Below, piece by piece: positions 8,308 to 15,194 of a stretch of 64,000 nt of DNA. Under the pieces are notes generated by a model. That model was not told the DNA's origin, ran no database searches, and saw only the letters and a list, made by a program, of their open reading frames with translations. The stretch comes from JAHEDH01 sp963745865. GTDB taxonomy: Bacteria > Actinomycetota > Acidimicrobiia > Spongiisociales > ZC4RG35. Position 1 is the stretch's first letter. Each line of letters opens with the position of its first letter. Both the position numbers and the translations under genes were made by a program. The stretch is taken from positions 496,001 through 560,000 of the forward strand of contig CAVUYZ010000003.1 of the NCBI GenBank assembly GCA_963745865.1, given 5' to 3'.

Positions 8308-8757
8308 ATGGACCGAATCGAGCAACGCGACCCACACGGATTCATGTCCGATCTCGCCGAGACTTCGTTCCTTCACGAATCGGAAGCAGCGGACCTCGCA
8401 CGTGACTTCGTGGAGACGCTCGCAGAGTTCGTCGATCGCGACGTCTGGAACGCCGTCGCCTCGGTCGTGCCCGTCGACATCTCGATCGACTGGGACGAGA
8501 TCGACGATCGAGCCGAGTCCACTGTCGAGGAGTTCCTCCTGGCGATGTCGGCTGAGGAGGACGTGGAGACGGGACGCTCTGCCGACCACGCGAGAGCCGT
8601 GGCCGAGACCGTCGAGCGCTATGCAGGCCCCGACGAACTAGACAGGATCGGACGAATGCGCAACGAGGGCATCCTCTCGCTGTTCGAAACCACGAGGGGG
8701 CAGTTGACGTCGCCCGAGGCTCCGACCCGGGGCGTCCAGCAGCGAACCGACCCCTGA
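8308..8757 (+). CDS. DUF2267-like small acidic protein
   Basis: A 149-residue acidic, helical, soluble protein. The central part (ESEAADLARDFVETLAEFVD and following) resembles the DUF2267 family, which is widespread in Actinomycetota and of unknown function. The similarity is by pattern only. The ATG at 8308 is preferred; the ATG at 8344 is possible. The gene lies 64 bp after the topoisomerase on the same strand and could be co-transcribed. No catalytic or metal-binding motif is seen. Confidence 0.6.
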   Translation: MDRIEQRDPHGFMSDLAETSFLHESEAADLARDFVETLAEFVDRDVWNAVASVVPVDISIDWDEIDDRAESTVEEFLLAMSAEEDVETGRSADHARAVAETVERYAGPDELDRIGRMRNEGILSLFETTRGQLTSPEAPTRGVQQRTDP

Positions 8758-9029
8758 TCGGAAGGGGGTTCCGGTCAGCGGATCTCCAACAAGAGCCAGT
8801 GCGGTGATCGCTCGTCGGCGGGATTGTCGAACTTCGAGCTTTGATGGTGGGGGCGACTTGACCGCTGCTGGGATGGTTGGTTCGGTCATGGGAGCCGTGA
8901 TCGCTGTTTTCGTTTGCCGTCGGATCGGCTCCAGGATGCCCCCCATAGGTTGTACGGGGGTGGGTGTGTTTCGATGGCTTCGTGTGCCTCCCCGCACCGC
9001 TGGTTCGTGACGGCTCCGGGGGAGTTTGA

Positions 9030-9043
9030 GTGTCGAGTGACAC
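9030..9043. promoter_or_regulatory. Fnr/Crp-type palindrome upstream of the first STAS gene
   Basis: GTGTCGAGTGACAC is a perfect 5-4-5 inverted repeat (GTGTC-N4-GACAC), the layout used by Fnr-type regulators. It ends 77 bases before the STAS gene start at 9121. The same palindrome recurs at 10909-10922 before the second STAS gene, and two imperfect copies lie before the Crp/Fnr gene. The rest of the 8758-9120 gap holds no supportable gene. Confidence 0.5.
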
Positions 9044-9120
9044 GGCCAAAATCCCGATGTCTTGGGGGCGATATACATTCATTGGTTCCGAGCTTGAAGC
9101 GAATGCCAGGGACTGGGCGT

Positions 9121-9513
9121 ATGAACTTGAGATCTGACGAGGATGCTCTGATCCACCGGCACCCTGGGGTGTCTGTGTCTCATCATCGTCGAGGGAGATA
9201 TGAGGTGATCGAGGTGTCCGGCGAGATCGATATCGCGAATGTGGACGAGTTCCGCACTGCGATCTCAGATCTCATCGAGGCTGGCCACAGCGAGCTGGTG
9301 ATCGACCTGTCGGATGTGGACTTTATCGGTGGTGAAGGCCTTCTGGCACTCTCAGATGAGTACGACCACGTTCACCGATACGGCAGCAGCTTTCGTGTTC
9401 TTGTACCGCAGCCGCACATCCGTAGGTTGTTCTCGATCACCGGGCTCGACAGCAAGCTGGGGGTCTGTGGGTCCTTCGACGAGCTCCAACTGGGAGCGGA
9501 AGGGGAGTTGTGA
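9121..9513 (+). CDS. STAS-domain protein (anti-sigma-factor antagonist type) with Glu at the phospho-site
   Basis: A 130-residue single STAS domain of the SpoIIAA/RsbV type, which binds serine-kinase anti-sigma factors and releases sigma factors. The fold signatures are VIEVSGEIDIANVDEFRTAI, then LVIDLSDVDFIGGEGLLALS, then a C-terminal helix region. In the family the second segment reads D-S-S/T-G, with the residue before the final Gly phosphorylated. Here it reads G-G-E-G, so Glu replaces the Ser/Thr, which may mimic the phosphorylated, non-binding state or give a kinase-independent protein. The ATG at 9121 is preceded by AGGGA. A palindromic site lies upstream, and no anti-sigma kinase or sigma gene is adjacent. 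Confidence 0.85.
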   Translation: MNLRSDEDALIHRHPGVSVSHHRRGRYEVIEVSGEIDIANVDEFRTAISDLIEAGHSELVIDLSDVDFIGGEGLLALSDEYDHVHRYGSSFRVLVPQPHIRRLFSITGLDSKLGVCGSFDELQLGAEGEL

Positions 9514-9633
9514 AGGCGAACCGGAGACGGTGGTCGGAAGAGGCTTGTTGATCTGCAGCAATCCAATCGACACAAACACCCCCCGTGCGGTGGCGGCGAC
9601 CATCGAGCACAGCTTGCGTTTTCTGATCTCAAT

Positions 9634-9680
9634 GTGTCGCCGCTCACTTCCCTGGGTGTCGTCGGTCACTCAACGACACC
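9634..9680. promoter_or_regulatory. Repeat-rich control region before the Crp/Fnr gene
   Basis: Two imperfect copies of the STAS-promoter palindrome lie here: GTGTCGCCGCTCAC at 9634-9647 and GTGTCGTCGGTCAC at 9656-9669. The second is embedded in a longer perfect inverted repeat, GGTGTCGT (9655-9662) and ACGACACC (9673-9680) with a 10-base spacer. The position, 116 bases before the preferred Crp/Fnr start, suggests an autoregulatory operator. No gene is supported between 9514 and 9795. Confidence 0.45.
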
Positions 9681-9795
9681 TGTTGTGTGCCAATGCCGTA
9701 GATTGGGGTGAGTTGTCGCAGTCACCAGTGAGGAACCTCCTCAGCCCGATCGGTTGATCGAGCCTGGTCATACACGCCGGCTCGTGAGGCTGTTG

Positions 9796-10497
9796 ATGCA
9801 AACGTCCCTTTCACCGCACCTGTTGTGGATCGCGCGGGAGTTCGGAAACCCCGAATATCTCCCCCTGTCTGTCGACGATCTCACGGCGCTCGGAGGAGCA
9901 ACCACACTCACGTCGTTCGGATCCGGTGCCCGCATGTTTCGAGCCGACGCCCCCGCGGACGCCTGCTACTTGATCCGTTCGGGTTCGGTTCGTATCGTCA
10001 GGAATGGAAGCAATGGAAGGAATGGAAGGCCGCCCATCCTCCTTGCATATCTGCACTCCGGCCAGATGGTCGGCGACTACACAATGCTGCGAGGGGAGGC
10101 CCATTCCTCCGACGCCATCGCACACACCCCTGTATCGGCGATCGAACTGCCGCGGGAGGCCACCATGTCGGCTCTGGCGGCAAACCCTCGGATCGCATTG
10201 CGCTGGCTCTTGGCGGCGATGGAGCAAGTAGAAGCCGCGCATGGACGGATGACGATGCTCCTGCAGAGAAACGCCCGTGCCAAAGTCGCCGCCTTTCTCC
10301 TCTCGTCCAACGGTTCTCAAGACGGCGAAGGCCTCATCGCGATCAGCCATGAAGGTCTGGCCGAGATGGTCGGTGTTGAGCGGGCCACCGTCTCCAGGGC
10401 GATATCGTCTCTCCGAGACTCCAGGCTCATACAAACCACCCGAGGAACCATCCGCCTCCTCGACCACGACGGACTCAACCGCATCGCAACCTTGTGA
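9796..10497 (+). CDS. Crp/Fnr-family transcriptional regulator
   Basis: A 233-residue regulator with an N-terminal cyclic-nucleotide-binding-type beta barrel. It has FRADAPADACYLIRSGSVRI, LLAYLHSGQMVGDYTMLRGE, a dimerisation helix and a C-terminal HTH_Crp domain (EGLAEMVGVERATVSRAISS as the recognition region). No cysteine cluster for an iron-sulfur centre is seen. The barrel lacks a clear cAMP phosphate-binding RxS/TxxR motif, so the effector is unknown. Three 9-bp tandem repeats (10003-10029) encode a Gly/Asn/Arg-rich loop in the barrel. The ATG at 9796 is preferred over a TTG at 9754 because of a nearby GAGG. Its position between two STAS genes that share a 5-4-5 palindrome suggests it controls them and itself. 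Confidence 0.88.
   Translation: MQTSLSPHLLWIAREFGNPEYLPLSVDDLTALGGATTLTSFGSGARMFRADAPADACYLIRSGSVRIVRNGSNGRNGRPPILLAYLHSGQMVGDYTMLRGEAHSSDAIAHTPVSAIELPREATMSALAANPRIALRWLLAAMEQVEAAHGRMTMLLQRNARAKVAAFLLSSNGSQDGEGLIAISHEGLAEMVGVERATVSRAISSLRDSRLIQTTRGTIRLLDHDGLNRIATL
10003..10029 (+). repeat. Three 9-bp tandem repeats inside the Crp/Fnr gene
   Basis: AATGGAAGC, AATGGAAGG and AATGGAAGG follow one another in frame and encode NGS-NGR-NGR in a loop of the effector-binding barrel. Copy number can change by slippage without breaking the reading frame. Confidence 0.7.
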
Positions 10498-10908
10498 AGC
10501 GCATGGCGGGCACGGCCACGTGAATCCCGCCGGGTAGGCCAGTCGGTGCCGCAGCAGCCAACAACTACGTCGACGCCATGGGCAACCGGCGGAGTCCTGA
10601 GTGGCCGAGGCTCTTGGCTGCCAGGACGTCGCTGCTCCCACGAATCGAGGTGAGTGTGGTTCCGCTCGCAGCGAGTGTTGCTGCGCATCGTTCCTGTTGT
10701 CGGCGACGGCTCTGTCGAGGCGGCGAACAGCGGCGAGGAGGTAGCGGGCGATCACTCTCTGCGCGGTCCCAACGCCGTCGTCTGGTCGGATCTTGGCGAG
10801 CAATGTGGCGGCGATCCTGGCGATGAGATGCCGCACCCCGAGACGCTATCTCGGGTCTCCATCGCGACTGCCTCAAATGAACGGACCCCCAACCGGAACG
10901 CAGAATGA

Positions 10909-10922
10909 GTGTCGGGTGACAC
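10909..10922. promoter_or_regulatory. Fnr/Crp-type palindrome upstream of the second STAS gene
   Basis: GTGTCGGGTGACAC is a perfect 5-4-5 inverted repeat that differs by one spacer base from the copy at 9030-9043. Both are preceded by TGA. It ends 47 bases before the second STAS gene. The remaining 10498-10969 gap contains only a GC-rich hairpin (GGCGGG at 10505-10510, CCCGCC at 10526-10531) just after the Crp/Fnr gene and no supportable gene. Confidence 0.5.
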
Positions 10923-10969
10923 CAACCCGTCGGAACCCGTCCAACACCGCGCATAACTTTTGGAGGGCT

Positions 10970-11323
10970 ATGCAGAACAGCTCTTCGCTACTTGACATCT
11001 ACCCGGCGGGAATGCTGATCTCCATCGAAATCGACCTCGAATCGGACGTCATCGGCGTGATCCTTCGCGGGGAACTAGACATGTGTACCGGCCGTCGCGT
11101 ACTGAGCGTATTGGAACCGTTCACCCGGAAGTGTCAGCCTTCGCTACGCATCGATCTCACCCAGGTCTCGTTCATAGACTCGGCTGGCGCCTCTGCGATC
11201 GTTGAGTTGGCCGACTCGATCGCCCGAGAGGACGGTTACCTCGAGATCGACCGTTGCTCCGATCAGGTCGAGTACATCTTCGCAATGCTTGGGATCCCGG
11301 TGCCGGGGGTATTGCGGGACTGA
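10970..11323 (+). CDS. STAS-domain protein with Ala at the phospho-site
   Basis: A 117-residue STAS domain. IGVILRGELDMCTGRRVLSV forms the first strand-helix unit and LRIDLTQVSFIDSAGASAIV the core. The canonical Asp-Ser is kept, but the residue before Gly, normally the phosphorylated Ser or Thr, is Ala. The protein should therefore escape regulation by a serine kinase at that position. A TGGAGGG Shine-Dalgarno sequence lies only 2-3 bases before the ATG at 10970, which is tight; the ATG at 11012 is the alternative. It is followed within 20 bases by a second small gene, suggesting an operon of three. A palindromic operator candidate lies upstream. Confidence 0.82.
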   Translation: MQNSSSLLDIYPAGMLISIEIDLESDVIGVILRGELDMCTGRRVLSVLEPFTRKCQPSLRIDLTQVSFIDSAGASAIVELADSIAREDGYLEIDRCSDQVEYIFAMLGIPVPGVLRD

Positions 11324-11342
11324 CAACAAGGGGGATTACAGC

Positions 11343-11648
11343 ATGTTGGCAAGCGAGATCTATGTCGAAGCGCAGGTCCAATACCGGCCAGAGTCACAAC
11401 ACATGACGATCTCGTTCTCGGGGAGTGCGCACACAGGGATGCCACCATTCTCGAACGAGTTGATGAACCTCGCTCGGGGGGCACTGCGGGTGACCTTCGA
11501 TCTCAGGGGCCTCCGTCTGGCGAACCCAAAGAGGACAGTCGAAGCGATCCTGGCTGCGCTTGGCACCGACGAGTCTGACCCGAACACCGAGATCCTCACC
11601 TCCGATCCCGTCGACAACGCCTTGCGGGGCGCGTACTATGCCGGCTGA
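11343..11648 (+). CDS. Small protein of the STAS gene cluster, unknown
   Basis: A 101-residue soluble protein, no confident family. An AGGGGG-type ribosome binding site lies 8 bases before the ATG at 11343. The pattern MTISFSGSAHTG, then LRVTFDLRGLRLANPKRTVE and an alternating helix and strand, resembles a divergent STAS fold (strand, helix, V-x-F-DL strand). The Asp-Ser-Gly loop is not present. It sits 19 bases after a STAS gene and overlaps the next gene by 11 bases, so translational coupling is likely. Confidence 0.6.
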   Translation: MLASEIYVEAQVQYRPESQHMTISFSGSAHTGMPPFSNELMNLARGALRVTFDLRGLRLANPKRTVEAILAALGTDESDPNTEILTSDPVDNALRGAYYAG

Positions 11649-11940
11649 GTTCGAGCCCTTCACCCACCACCTCGTCGGGGCAGTCCACGTGTTGACCGTG
11701 TTCCGCGACGACCGTGAGTTGATCCGGCACATACTCGAGCAGGAGCGATCCGTCTGCTCGGCCAAGCGCGTTATCGTCGATCTGGGCCGAATCTGTACCG
11801 CATCGGGCAGGCACCTAGATGTGATCCGGGCGATGGATTGGAACCGGGACCTCATGGTGAGGCTCACCGCCGACCGACCTCCCATCTCCCTCGAATGCCT
11901 TGGCGAGGGTGCCCGTACGATGGCAACCGGCGCGAGTTGA
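11638..11940 (+). CDS. Small protein of the STAS gene cluster, unknown
   Basis: A 100-residue soluble protein whose ATG lies inside the end of the preceding gene. The segment KRVIVDLGRICTASGRHLDV again has the V-x-V-DL strand followed by a Ser-Gly and a helix, as in STAS domains, and is placed similarly in the chain. It may be a third, strongly diverged STAS-like member. No known function. The 212 bases after it, up to the convergent lipoprotein gene, hold nothing recognisable. Confidence 0.55.
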   Translation: MPAEFEPFTHHLVGAVHVLTVFRDDRELIRHILEQERSVCSAKRVIVDLGRICTASGRHLDVIRAMDWNRDLMVRLTADRPPISLECLGEGARTMATGAS

Positions 11941-12152
11941 ACGCCACCACGACATTTGGGAGGGATTGGGCGCCGTTCCTCGAGCCAAGTGTGAAGGTGC
12001 TAGCTAGAGGGGCCAGGTGTGAACGGGGTTCTGGTCCTTCTTGTTGGTGGAGTCCGTCGCTTTCGCCCGATACGTTCCGACGATGGAGCTACGCGACACT
12101 GACCGCCACATCCAGGCGATCGCTCGCCGGCACGGGACGCGGTCCAGTCGCT

Positions 12153-12836
12153 TCATCCCCAGGTGATTGTCGACAGAACCTCATTGACCTCGGCGGCCCA
12201 GGTCTCGAAGAATCCCTCGCTTGCCTCGGTGACGATGACGACTGTCTCGCCGTTGACGTCGACCACCCAGAGCCGATTCGGCATTTCCTCCGCCACTACC
12301 CAACCATCTCCTGAAGTTAGGAGGGTGGAGCAGGGACCGATTCCGAAGCCGCACAGTTCCTCGGGAGTGTCGCTCAGCCGCACATCGACGACGTAGCCGG
12401 GGGCAGAGCCAAGTTCGATCGGTGTTGGTTCCGTGGTGACGATGTCGCTGTTGGAAGCCAATGCTTCGAGCCACCCGTCAACCGAGTCGGGGCCTTCCGT
12501 GGAGAACGCTACAAACGACGAACCGGCCTTGAACACGAACATGATCGAACCGTGATCTTCTTCGCGCCAGTTGGGCGGTGTCGCGAGGGTGAACGGCGGG
12601 TCCCAGTCAGCCTCGAATACCGTCTCCGCGGGCTCGCTGGTCGTGGTGGTGGCCGCAGTGGTGGTTGTCGTTTCGGCCGCTGCGGTTGTCTGGGGCGCTG
12701 CGGTCGCAGCCGTTGTCGTGGTGCCCGGTGCATCCGTGGCAGTCGTGGTGTCGTCTGTTCCGTCGCCGCCCGCCGAGCATGCCGCGATGAACAAGATCGT
12801 TGCTGAGACCATTACGAGAGAGCGTGGACGACCCAT
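12153..12836 (-). CDS. Secreted lipoprotein with Thr-rich linker
   Basis: A 227-residue lipoprotein. It has a signal peptide with lipobox IAAC (Cys acylated and anchored on the outer face of the membrane), then about 50 residues of Thr/Ala/Pro-rich linker typical of actinobacterial surface proteins, then a folded domain of about 150 residues. That domain contains two cysteines close together (LCGFGIGPCSTLL) that could form a disulfide. The ATG at 12836 is chosen because of a perfect AAGGAGA before it. The domain resembles solute-binding or PsbP-like beta domains only in general pattern, and function is unknown. It is transcribed alone, convergent with the STAS cluster. Confidence 0.8.
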   Translation of the reverse strand: MGRPRSLVMVSATILFIAACSAGGDGTDDTTTATDAPGTTTTAATAAPQTTAAAETTTTTAATTTTSEPAETVFEADWDPPFTLATPPNWREEDHGSIMFVFKAGSSFVAFSTEGPDSVDGWLEALASNSDIVTTEPTPIELGSAPGYVVDVRLSDTPEELCGFGIGPCSTLLTSGDGWVVAEEMPNRLWVVDVNGETVVIVTEASEGFFETWAAEVNEVLSTITWG

Positions 12837-13362
12837 TGATTCTCCTTGTGTGGAGTGGAAATCGGTCTCATTCGGTGACCCGTTGCGATATCCCGGAGAC
12901 GCCAAGCGCCGACACCTTGTTGACGGTACACCTACTGGCTACGCCTGGGGCGTTCTGCGCTGCCGCCCGGAGGCTGAGCACCAACGGAATACCCCCCAGC
13001 CCCTTCGCGCCCGAGGCGTCGAAGGAGGCGAACGCAGATACGGAGAGACTCCCTACTCCTCCCCGCGATCTCACATCCGCAACCTTCACGCGCGACGACG
13101 CATGGTCGGTTGTCGCTGGGTGCGCTCGGGGATGTGTGGAGATTGATGGGGGCGTTCCTCGATCGAATGGGATGTGAGCGTGTAGGAGGGGACGTCTCGC
13201 ACCCATCGCACCTGGTCGAGTGTGGGCGAGTTTCTGGGCTGGCGATGGGGGTGTCGAGGATGACCTTCTCACCGCAGATCCCGTCGGTCTTATCGGGCCC
13301 GGTGTAGCTGCGACACCCAAATCACCTCTTCCCAGTTGGAGAAGCGATAGCGCGTTTGTCCA

Positions 13363-13432
13363 CTTCCTTCATCGGGTAGCGCCCCATAGGGAAACCAACG
13401 AGGTCAGCCCACGAGCGCTGGGATGAAGGAAG
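13363..13432. repeat. Long imperfect hairpin in a gene-free region
   Basis: CTTCCTTCAT (13363-13372) and ATGAAGGAAG (13423-13432) are perfect reverse complements. After a small internal bulge the stem continues with AGCGC against GCGCT. The 12837-13582 gap around it has no supportable gene. The hairpin could be a structured RNA, a transposon-end remnant or a factor-binding site. Confidence 0.5.
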
Positions 13433-13454
13433 CTCGCGATACTTCTGATTCTGG

Positions 13455-13500
13455 CAAACGTGGCTGCAGCTTTGGTTCAAACGTGGCTGCAGCTTTGGTT
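13455..13500 (+). repeat. Perfect 23-bp tandem duplication
   Basis: The 23 bases at 13455-13477 are repeated exactly at 13478-13500; each copy begins CAAACGTGG and ends CTTTGGTT. It lies about 80 bases before the M23 peptidase start. A perfect adjacent copy implies a recent duplication or an assembly artefact. Confidence 0.85.
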
Positions 13501-13582
13501 TACGAGACTTGGTGGATGCTGGGCGTGGCATTTGGCTAGTGCAGCCTTCGCCGAACGGTTACGAGTACAGGAGCTGCCCAAG

Positions 13583-14461
13583 ATGACGCGCATGCGGCCA
13601 CCTAAAGGAGTCAAGGGGATTCGCCGCCCATTCCCGACTTCCTACGAACGGTTTGTGGGGAGGATCAGAGTTCCACTGGTCTGGGTCTGGGTCGTCTTGA
13701 TCGTGGTCGACTCCTTCTTCGCAGACATACCCGGGTGGGCCACCCTCGGCGCGACGATCTTGGTATTCGCTTTCTATTTCGTGGAGGGGACACCCAAGGC
13801 GAAGGTGAGGACGATTCGTTCACCTGTCGTGGGGCGATGGGAAGCTGTCAATAGTCCAGCAAGTCGGGTCCCTAGCCACGGGCTGCACGCTTACGGGCAA
13901 ACCTATGCAATAGACCTCACCTATCACCCCGCTGATGGGCACCGACCCGAATCGGGTGGGGTCTGGCCGTTGGCGCATCCTCCTGAGGAGTACCCCGCAT
14001 TCGGTCAACCTGTCTTCGCCCCGATCGACGGGACTGTGGTCAGCATTCGCGAGACTGCACGTGATCATCTGAGCCGGACATCATGGGTCGGCATGTTGTA
14101 CCTCGTTGTAGAGGCCGGTGTGCGTGAACTCCTGGGAACGGGGAGGATCCTCGGCAATCACATCGTCATCGACAGCGGCGACGGGACGTACGTGCTGGTT
14201 GCCCACCTCCGGCAACATTCGTCACGAGTTCGCGAGGGGGAAGGTGTGACAAGAGGCCAGCCATTGGCAGAGTGCGGCAACTCGGGAAACAGCACCGAAC
14301 CCCATATACATCTCCAGATGATGGACCACCCGAACCCGTATCTGGCATGCGGCCTTCCACTCCAGTTCGAATCCGAGACCCTCGAAGCCGATCGCGCCGG
14401 AGTGCCTGGCAACGGTGAAGCCATGGTCAGCCTATCGATGTGCCGGTCGAAGCCGTTCTAG
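13583..14461 (+). CDS. Membrane-anchored M23-family peptidase (LytM/duplicated hybrid motif)
   Basis: A 292-residue protein. Two hydrophobic segments near residues 25-70 (VPLVWVWVVLIVVDSFFAD and the next stretch) precede a peptidase M23 beta-domain. The Zn-site pattern is visible as HGLHAYGQTYAIDL, VLVAHLRQHS, and PHIHLQ carrying the HxH motif. It also has PVFAPIDGTVVSI and GNHIVIDSGDGTYVLVAHL, typical of the family that cleaves peptidoglycan cross-links or acts in the same fold as an amidase activator. The ATG at 13583 with AGGAG 9 bases upstream is preferred; the frame is open to 13460 across the tandem duplication. Confidence 0.82.
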   Translation: MTRMRPPKGVKGIRRPFPTSYERFVGRIRVPLVWVWVVLIVVDSFFADIPGWATLGATILVFAFYFVEGTPKAKVRTIRSPVVGRWEAVNSPASRVPSHGLHAYGQTYAIDLTYHPADGHRPESGGVWPLAHPPEEYPAFGQPVFAPIDGTVVSIRETARDHLSRTSWVGMLYLVVEAGVRELLGTGRILGNHIVIDSGDGTYVLVAHLRQHSSRVREGEGVTRGQPLAECGNSGNSTEPHIHLQMMDHPNPYLACGLPLQFESETLEADRAGVPGNGEAMVSLSMCRSKPF

Positions 14462-15194
14462 TGGCGCTCCAGCCGAACGGTGACGCCAAAGAGACAAAAG
14501 TCGCGACTCCCGCGTTCGGCTGGTCGCAATACGCCGCCCGCTGCACTCTCATCAATGACAGCGCCAGCGTGCAAAGTTCGGCCGATGCGTGCGAACGGAC
14601 CAGATTGGCCGGCCCGATCAACCCCCGAATCGTCAGTCGGAGGATGTTGCCGCGAGCAGAATCGACATGATCCCGGGACGTTCGCTGCTGACGTTCAGGT
14701 GTTGCTCCCCGCCTGTTCTCGCATCCTATGCGGAGGGTGTCGAGCTCGGCGTTGTCCCCTGCAGCTTCTTCTCGGCGATCAACCACGGCACGCGGGTCGG
14801 ATCGGTCCAGAGCGTCGCGCGAGATGCCATGGACCCGACTCGGAGCGGGTGTGGCGGAGATAGCGGGGCGCTCGGCGGGCCGACCGGGATTCGATTGCCG
14901 GACTCAGTGTCGGCTGGGGAGGCGATTGTAGGTGGAGGACCTCGTTGTGCGAGACGGTGGCGACCAGAAGTCGAACGGCCTCGAATAGCCGATGCTCGCA
15001 TGTCGTTCGGCGCGCGGGCAGAGGTCAGGATGCGGTCAGGTCGTGCGGGATTCGCCGGTGTAGGCCACCCCAGCCTGAACACTGCCCACAACACACCGGT
15101 CACGGCGGTCCCGATCAACGCCAAACCGAAATCTCTTCAGTGGTGCGTTCGTCGTGTTGGCCGGTCTGAGATGACGCGCTGCTGGCGCGACGCG
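14462..15194. other. Gene-poor region between convergent units, possibly decayed
   Basis: About 730 bases between the M23 gene and the end of the aldehyde ferredoxin oxidoreductase gene. Long frames exist on both strands but none has family motifs, a ribosome binding site or protein-like composition throughout. One minus-strand stretch near 15065-15124 encodes a hydrophobic helix (ALIGTAVTGVLWAVFRLGW) that may be a membrane-protein remnant. Nothing firmer is seen. Confidence 0.5.
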
